Below the pieces are notes generated by a model. The model did not search any database, was not told the origin of the DNA, and saw nothing but the letters and a program-made list of their open reading frames with translations. From positions 145,494,165 to 145,558,164 of the forward strand of contig NC_051063.1 of assembly GCF_004664715.2 (NCBI RefSeq): a stretch of DNA of 64,000 nt. Reading direction: 5' to 3'. A program made the translations under genes and the position numbers. This stretch comes from Peromyscus leucopus (Eukaryota; Chordata; Mammalia; Rodentia; Cricetidae). Of the stretch, positions 57,695-64,000 are shown one piece after another (positions within the stretch are counted from its first letter, which is position 1; each line of letters starts with the position of its first letter).

Positions 57695-57905
57695 GATGAC
57701 TAATACTGTCACTTTGACAGGATCTGGAATCGCCTGGGAGACACAGCTCTGGGTCTTCTGGATGGTGTTTTCAGAGAGTTTTACCGTAGGTGTGAAGAGT
57801 CACTCTGAATGTGGGCATCACTATTTTATGGGTTGAGATTCTAGACTGAATAAAAAAAGATAAGGCAAGCTGAACACCAGCCTTCACCTCTCATTTCGAT
57901 TCTCT
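57695..57905 (+). mobile_element. ERVL-type LTR fragment
   Basis: gtgatgactaatactgtcac, actctgaatgtgggcatcac, tagactgaataaaaaaagat and gctgaacaccagccttcacc form the known order of an MLT2/ERVL-like LTR. Partial. Confidence 0.6.
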
Positions 57906-58319
57906 TCGGTGAGCCCGACAGGCGCAGAGCCCGACAGGCAGGCAGTAAGCCGGAAGAGAAAGTAGCTTTGTTTTGTTTCCTTTCTGGAGCCTGAGACTTA
58001 CACCTGTCTCAAGCGGGCCTTTAACCTGGATACGTAGCCCAGGCTGGCCTTGAGTAGTGAGGAGCACATGTGCAGTCGGGGTCAGTACAAGGAGGAAGCC
58101 ACAGTTTTCCAGTGCCAGGTCTTCGAGAGCAACAACAACACATTAGAGGCAAGCCTAGATGTCTTCGGGCAGAGCTCTAGGATCCGTTTCACACTGCCCA
58201 AGGAGATGGGTCTGTGTCTCCTTCTCTCTGAACCTGTGTTTCACTGAAGCCTGGCCCACCGACTACGGAGGAGAAGAGGCAGGACTAAACTCTGCTCCAT
58301 CCAAGGTCCTTTTTGTTTT
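57906..58319. other. Intron, ORF of unknown meaning
   Basis: A 65-codon plus frame (58050-58247) overlaps a B1-like scrap (ccaggctggccttgag at about 58040). I recognise no protein. Not called as a gene. Confidence 0.4.
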
Positions 58320-58452
58320 ATTTTGTTTTTCAAGAAAGGGTTTTCTATATAGCCCTGGCTATCCTGGAACTCACTGTGTAGAGCAGGCCGGCCTCCATCT
58401 GCCTCTGCCTCCCAAGGGCTGGGATTAAAGGATGCGCCACCACACCCAGCTT
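58320..58452 (-). mobile_element. B1 SINE
   Basis: caagaaagggttttctatat, ctatcctggaactcactgtg and gattaaaggatgcgccacca in reverse orientation. Confidence 0.9.
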
Positions 58453-58552
58453 ACCTCCAGAGTCTTATGTTAAAGTCCTAACTTCCTACATACCAGAATG
58501 CAGCTGTATTTGGAGATAAGGCCTTTTAGGGGGATTTTAATAAAATGATGTC

Positions 58553-58700
58553 CTTGGGGTTAGGGAGATGGCTCAGTGGTTAAGAGTGCTTCTTGCTCTT
58601 ACACAGGACTTATATGGCTCATAGACCACTCAGGCTGAATGGCTCACAACTGCCAGAAACTCCAGCTCCAGGAAATCCAATGCCCTCTTCTTCTCTCCAA

Positions 58701-58761
<61 letters not shown>

Positions 58762-58785
58762 TGACATAAACAAAATAAACCCGTG
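58553..58785 (+). mobile_element. B2-type SINE with (CA)n
   Basis: agatggctcagtggttaaga, aatggctcacaactgccaga, (CA)n at 58703-58759 and an aaacaaaataaacc tail. Confidence 0.88.
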
Positions 58786-58953
58786 CAGTGCAGCAGCAGC
58801 CCACAGCAACCCCCGCACCCTCTGCTAGCCTGCCGCCTGGGCACCCCCTCTCAGCCCCGCCAAGTCAAGCACTGCCATTGCAGATGGCTGCCCTCACAGA
58901 GCTTTGCCTTCACTGTTGTCATCTGTAGATCTGGTAAGACACCTGGGAATTCT

Positions 58954-60136
58954 CCTCCTCCTCCTCTTCTTCTCCTCCTTCTTCTATTTCTTCTTCTTCC
59001 TCCTCCTCCATTTCTTCTATTTCTTCTTCATTTTTATTTACTTTGTTTCTTTTTTAAAATTAGACATTTTTATTTATTTTACATCCCAATTGTACTTTCC
59101 CCTCTCTCCTCTCCTCCCATTCTCTCTCCCTTCCTGCCTCCTCTCTACCACTCTCCCCCTCCCTCCCCCCGGAATCCACAGTCTCAGGTCAGAGAGGGGC
59201 AGGCCTCTGATGGGAGTCAATAAAGCACAGCACATCAAGTCAGGCAGGACCAAGCTCCTCCCCTGCATCAAGGCTGGGTGAGGCAACCCAGCATGGGGAA
59301 TAGGTTCCCAAAAGCCAGCTCAAGTGCCAGGGACAGGTCCTGATCCCACTGCTAGGAGCTCCACAAACAGACCAAGCTACACAACTGTCACACACATGCA
59401 GAGGGCCTAGGTCAGTCCCATGCAGGCTCCCTGGCTGTCGATCTAGATTCTGTGAGCTACCATGAGCTAAGGTAAGCTGTCTCTGTGGGTTCCCCCATCA
59501 TGATCTTAACATCCCCTTGGTCATTCAACCTCTCCTCCCTCTCTTCAACTGGATTTCTGGAGCTCAGCCCAGTGTTTGGCTGTGGATCTCTGCATCTGCT
59601 TCCATCAGATGAGGCTCTCTGTTCACCAATCTGAATACAGGAAATGACCAGTTCAGCCACCCTCTTTACTACTGCTAGGAGTTTTAGCCGGGGTCATCCT
59701 TGTGGATTCCTGGGAGTTTCCCTGGCACCAGGCTTCTCCCTAACCCCAAAATGGGTCCCTCATCAAGACATCTCTTTCATTACTCTCCCCCTCCATCCTG
59801 CCCCCAACCTGCCCAACCTGATCCCTCACGTTCCCATTACCCTTTCACCCCCACCCCTGCCCCCAGTTTACCTGGGAGATCTCTTCTATTTCCCCTTCCC
59901 ATGGAAATCCATGCATCCTTCTTTGGGCCTCCTTGTTACCTAGCCTCTCTGGGGCTGTGGATTGTAGCCTGGTTGTCCTTTATTTAACAGCTAATATCCA
60001 CTTATGAGTGAGAACATACCCAGTTTGTCTTTCTGGGTCTAGGTTACCTCACTCAGGATGATTTTTTCTAGTTCCATCCATTTGCCTGAAAATTTCATGA
60101 TGTCATTTTTTTTTTATAACTGAGTAATACTCCATT
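58954..60136 (-). mobile_element. 5'-truncated L1 with target duplication
   Basis: Reverse of the L1 ORF2 end and 3' UTR: plus strand ends ctgagtaatactccattg after catttgcctgaaaatttc and cttatgagtgagaacatacc. A pyrimidine tail (reverse of a purine-rich 3' end) lies at 58954-59040. Both sides carry gacacctgggaattct (58938-58953 and 60137-60152), a 16-bp duplication. It covers about 1.2 kb of a 6-7 kb element, so it cannot move. Confidence 0.93.
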
Positions 60137-60499
60137 GACACCTGGGAATTCTTAAGTTGGGGGGGGTGGGAATTAGTTTTTTTTTTTTTTTTAAAAAAAA
60201 AAAAGCTTTTCGCCACATTAAGAATGGGGATTAATACTATGATGCAGGGAGTTAGGTCTCTGTATGGTTCCACAATGGAGATGGTTTGGAAATGGAAAAA
60301 TTAAATAAAGGGATAATCAACTTAGCTGGTATTGACATATGTCAACTATAATTTTTATCAGTTTGGTAATTCATGTTTTACCCTTAAAAAGTGGTTTGAT
60401 ATCAGTGCCAGATATGAAAAATTGATTGATAAGAAACAATCCTTAGAAAGACCTACTAATGAAACTAAGAAAAAATATTCACACACAGACAGAAGAATT

Positions 60500-61440
60500 T
60501 AGAGCAGAACCTACCTCACCACTGCATTATGAAACTGAAGCAGAGTGGTCCAAGGTTATTAGAAAACCAACTTTAATTTATCCAGTTACCATACAAGAAT
60601 GACCACCAGATGATAGGTACCCCAAAGCTATGCAGAAGTTAACTGGCATCCTATAGACATGTTAGATTTGAAGAGATTTAAGGACAAAGTCATTTCATAT
60701 GGTATGCACTCACCCTTTGTGAAGTAGATGTTAAATTCATGGGCAACTCAGAACAGAATTATTGTATAAGACTAGAAAGATATAGCTACAGCTGTATTGG
60801 AAGCTGGTCCTCAGTTACAGTGGAAAACATGGTGGAGAGAGGAAGCTAGAGACATAGAACGATGAAGTAGGGTTAGAGGTCCGGAAATTTTCCTAGATCA
60901 GCTTCTCTGTGAAGGACAGACAGTATGCTGATTTGCAAAGACAGTTTAGATTTGATGGTCACACCTTGGCCCTATAGGGTACAGCAGCTTTGAATGCTTG
61001 AGACAGGGTTGAAGAATCAGGAAAAAGAACTGGGTCATTTACTAAAATTATACAAGGTCCAAACGAAGCCTTCACCGATTTTTTTTTTTTTTTTTTTTTT
61101 AAGAAAGATTGACTTCAGCTGTAAATAGAATGCTATCAGACCCTGAAGCTAGAGAAATATTAATTGAATCTTTGGCTTTTAGAAAGGCTAATTCAGAATG
61201 CAAAAGGATGATTAAGCATTTAAAGGCAAGATCAGCACCCATAGATGAATGGATCCAAAATACAGCTGATATCGGATTTCACACTTAGGATAATACTTGG
61301 ATAGAAGAAGTGATTTCTAAAAATTTTAAGAAAAATCAAAAGGTCATATATTTTAATTGTGGTAAAAAAAAAAAAACAGTTATCTGAAAAGGGATTGTAG
61401 GCAAGGTGTTCCTGGAAATAATGTTTTTTTCTAGAGATAA
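60500..61440 (+). pseudogene. Retroviral gag remnant
   Basis: Capsid-like words such as WKTWWREEARDIE (about 60822) and a later SAPIDEWIQ (about 61236) are visible in separated frames. The zinc-knuckle area near 61340-61400 shows only an N-C-G-K remnant and is followed by an A-run and stops. Several stop codons and frame changes break it; no product is expected. Confidence 0.7.
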
Positions 61441-61664
61441 CCCAAATAGAAGGCCCCCTGCCTTCTAGAATATGTAGAAGATGTAGCAAAGGCTGACATT
61501 GGACTAATGAATGCAGATCAACATAGGACAGACAGGGTAACCCCTTTGCCATTGGCAAACACTTTAGGGGGCCTCTTGCAGGCCCCAATATCAAATTTGG
61601 TTCAATCATTCCCTGTCAGCATTGGCAAACTCATCCACAGAGCAATTAAAAGATTTAATATCTA

Positions 61665-62048
61665 TTGTTTAAAACCATACTGCTCCAGATGACAAAACAG
61701 CTTCAGTTAGATAATACAAAATTTTCAGGAGAAACCATAAAACAAGTGTCTTGGCAAACTTCTATAAATGATCAAAGACAGAAACTGAAAATACAAATAA
61801 ATGGCATTGTAATCGAAGGTTTACTAGACATAGCTGTGGATGTAACCATTTCACCAAAATCATGGCATCTGGATTGGCCTCTTCAGGAGGTAGGGATTGG
61901 AATTTTATCTCAGGTAAAACAAAATACAAGGTGGTTCAAGTGTAAAGGTCCAGAAAGACAGGTAGGAAAATTAAAGCCATATGTGGCTAACATAGCTATG
62001 AATTTATGGGGATGTGATTTGTTTCAACAATGGAAAAACCCAGATTAA
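61665..62048 (+). pseudogene. Retroviral protease remnant
   Basis: An open frame of 127 codons. The active-site position reads LLDIAVDVT (D at 61827-61829), so the canonical Asp-Thr/Ser-Gly triad is changed to D-I-A. The frame then breaks and the protease C-terminal part continues in another frame from about 62014. An inactive enzyme is expected. Confidence 0.75.
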
Positions 62049-62189
62049 TATTCCTCCAATTTCAGAAACAAACTATAAACTAACATATGCTTCTGAGAGA
62101 AATATTCAAAGGTATTATCAAGAACAGTCACCAACCGTTCAGGCTGGACATAAACAAGGCACAGCAGCTGCTGAGCTTTCAAAGGTACC

Positions 62190-62860
62190 AACATCCCTAC
62201 CTTTAAAATGGTCAACTGACAAACCTGTCTGGGTGGAACAGTGGCCTCTGATATCAGAAAGATTCCAGGCCTTAGAACAGCTGGTACAGGAGCAGCTAAA
62301 TGCTCAACATATTGAAGAATTGACCAGTCCTCGAAATTCTCCTATATTTGTCATTAAAAAGAAATCTGGAAAATGGAGAATGGTAACAGATCTAGGAGCC
62401 ATTAATATAGTGATCCAGACAATGGACTCTTTACAGCTAGAATTCTCTTGCCTTCTTTATTACCTAAAGGATAGTCTATTATAGTGAATGATTTAAAAGA
62501 CTGGTTTTTTTTTTTACTATATTTTTACAAGAACAGGATAGAGAAAAATTTGCATTCGCCATGCCTACTTATAATAATTCCCAGCCTGTTAAAAGTTATC
62601 AGTGGAAAATTCTTCCACAAGGGAAGTTAAACACCTTTTGTCCATATTTTGTACAATAGCTATTGGGAAATAATTTGTAAACATGTTCTCCAATCTATAA
62701 TTTACCATTATATGGATGATATCTTACTAGCTGATTCAGATGCAGATACCTTAGAAAAAATGTTTGAAGAAGTAAAGAAAAATTGCTCTGTTGGGGATTA
62801 CAAATTTCCTGAAAAAAATACAGAGAGGAGATTCTATTAATTACCTGTGATATAAGATAG
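62190..62860 (+). pseudogene. Retroviral reverse transcriptase remnant
   Basis: The frame 62014-62484 contains the RT fingers/palm entry ([20 protein letters not shown], about 62335-62394). Stops follow at about 62482 and a T-run near 62507. The catalytic YMDD lies at 62709-62720 in a different frame. The domain is split over several frames. Confidence 0.85.
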
Positions 62861-63469
62861 GTTTACAAAAAATTCAACCACAGAAAGTATAAATCAGGAG
62901 AGATCAATTATGAACTCAATGATTTTCAAAAATTGCTGGGAGATATTAACTGGCTATGATCCACAGTCAGATTAACTACTCAAGAACTAGGTAATTTATT
63001 TCTAAATTTATAAAATGATAAGGACTTAAACAGTCCAAGAAAATTATGACCTGAGTCTGAGAGAGAATTGGCTTTGGTAGAAAAGAAACTACAGGATGCA
63101 CATGTGGTCCAGAGCTTGATTGTATCCTGGTATTACTGCCCTCTACTCATTCTCCTACAGGAATTCTTATCCAGAGAGAAGATAATATTTTAGATGGATA
63201 TTTTTACCTCACAAACAGAGTAAAAATTTAAAGACCTATGTAGAAAAGGTTTCTGAAATGATTCTGGAAGGAAAATTGAGACTTCATCAATTAACAGGAA
63301 TAGATCCAGTAGAAATTGTGGTCCTTTTACTAATGCTGAAATTGCCTTATTATGGGCAGAAAATGAACATCGGCAAAGAACTTGCAATAATTTCTTGTGA
63401 GAGATTCGCAACAAATATCCCCAAAGCAAGAGACTTTAGTTTATAAAAAGAACTAATTGGATCTTTCCT

Positions 63470-63953
63470 CACACCGTATGGGGAACACCAATTTCTGGAG
63501 CCCCTACATTCTATACTGATACAAATAAATCAGGAAAGACAGGTTATAAGTAAGGAAATTTAAGTAAAGTGGCTCAAAGCCCTTATGATTCTGTTCAAAA
63601 GTCAGAATTATATGCTATTCTCATGGTACCATTAGATTTTCCAGAACCTCTTATAGTTAGTGACTCTTGATATGCAGAAAGTTGTTTTATGTATCAAAAC
63701 TGTTGAATTTATACCAGATGATTCAGAATTAACTTTGTTATTTATTCATTTACAAGAAATAATCAGAAATAGAAATCATCCCTTGTGTATAACACACATC
63801 AGATCCCATATGGGTCTACCAGGCCCTTTAGCACAAAGTAATGATGGAATTGATACGCTATTGGTAGGAAATGTGCTAGAAGCCTCAGAATTTCATAAGA
63901 AACACCATATTAACAGTAAAGGTTTGAAGAAAGAGTTTTCTATCACTTGGTAA
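63470..63953 (+). pseudogene. Retroviral RNase H remnant
   Basis: FYTDTNKSGKTGY at 63509-63547 holds the first catalytic Asp; QKSELYA follows at about 63597. The distal part (HIRSHMGLPGPL at about 63795) lies in another frame. Stops lie between these pieces. Confidence 0.78.
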
Positions 63954-64000
63954 CAAGCCAAGGAAACTATAAAGAAATGTCCTACTTGTTCTTTGTATAA
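63885..64000 (+). pseudogene. Start of integrase (HHCC zinc region)
   Basis: FHKKHH at about 63891 supplies the histidines and CPTC at 63978-63989 the cysteine pair, in one frame but with a TAA at 63951-63953 between them. The catalytic core lies beyond the window. Confidence 0.7.

Larger units (their letters stand above)
60160..64000 (+). mobile_element. Degenerate class II endogenous retrovirus, partial
   Basis: Gag, protease, RT, RNase H and the start of integrase follow each other in retroviral order on the plus strand and run off the window. Every region has stops and frame changes, so it is an inactive fossil. No 5' LTR or primer-binding site was seen; the left boundary is uncertain because the text from 60160 to about 60500 is AT-rich and featureless. 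The betaretrovirus-like (ERVK) order and motifs suggest class II; a link to cricetid mys-type elements is a guess. Confidence 0.85.

Noticed and set aside
58050..58247. 65-codon plus ORF, looked protein-like
   Set aside because: No recognised family; it starts in B1-like sequence and lacks a promoter or splice context.
61232..61609. 125-codon minus ORF
   Set aside because: Lies antisense to the retroviral gag region, where AT-rich sequence leaves chance frames open.

Overview
The window is nuclear DNA of a rodent. It is dense in B1, B2, B3/B4-type and ID SINEs, URR1-like hAT copies, MaLR LTRs, old L1 fragments and long (CA)n/(TG)n tracts. The young B1 copies and the class II LTR pieces look most like a cricetid (vole, deer mouse or hamster group) rather than Mus. 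The species is an inference from repeat style.

The only gene I can support is on the minus strand: TTC23 (tetratricopeptide repeat protein 23). Seven internal coding exons are present, in transcript order 57323-57200, 54674-54524, 54332-54207, 43481-43304, 23938-23833, 11537-11410 and 6623-6474. All have AG/GT borders, and their phases join into one open frame of 963 nt (321 codons) without a stop. The 106-nt exon at 23833-23938 has no ATG and was found by reading the minus strand. The first coding exon(s) should lie beyond base 64000, and the last exon(s), encoding the C-terminus, should lie left of base 1. Most of the window is therefore TTC23 intron. TTC23 is reported as a ciliary-base (EvC zone) protein that supports Hedgehog signalling.

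Layout: 1-6473 is intron downstream of the last exon seen, with minisatellites and an old L1. 6474-23938 holds three exons, a G-rich tract 33 nt from a splice donor, a MaLR LTR, a solo class II LTR with a 6-bp target duplication, a B3 SINE with an expanded internal tandem array, and an unidentified repeat present as two copies with one half inverted. 23939-43303 is a 19.4-kb intron with two URR1-like elements (one split by a B1), a minus-strand LTR, and L1 fragments carrying nested B1 and ID insertions. 43304-57323 holds four exons plus G-rich, pyrimidine-rich and (CA)n/(TG)n tracts. 57324-64000 is upstream intron with SINEs, a 5'-truncated minus-strand L1 with a 16-bp target duplication, and a heavily broken plus-strand class II endogenous retrovirus (gag, protease, RT, RNase H, start of integrase) running off the end.

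There is no rRNA, tRNA gene, CRISPR array or operon. I found no convincing new biological system. The items most worth a second look are local repeat structures close to or inside TTC23.
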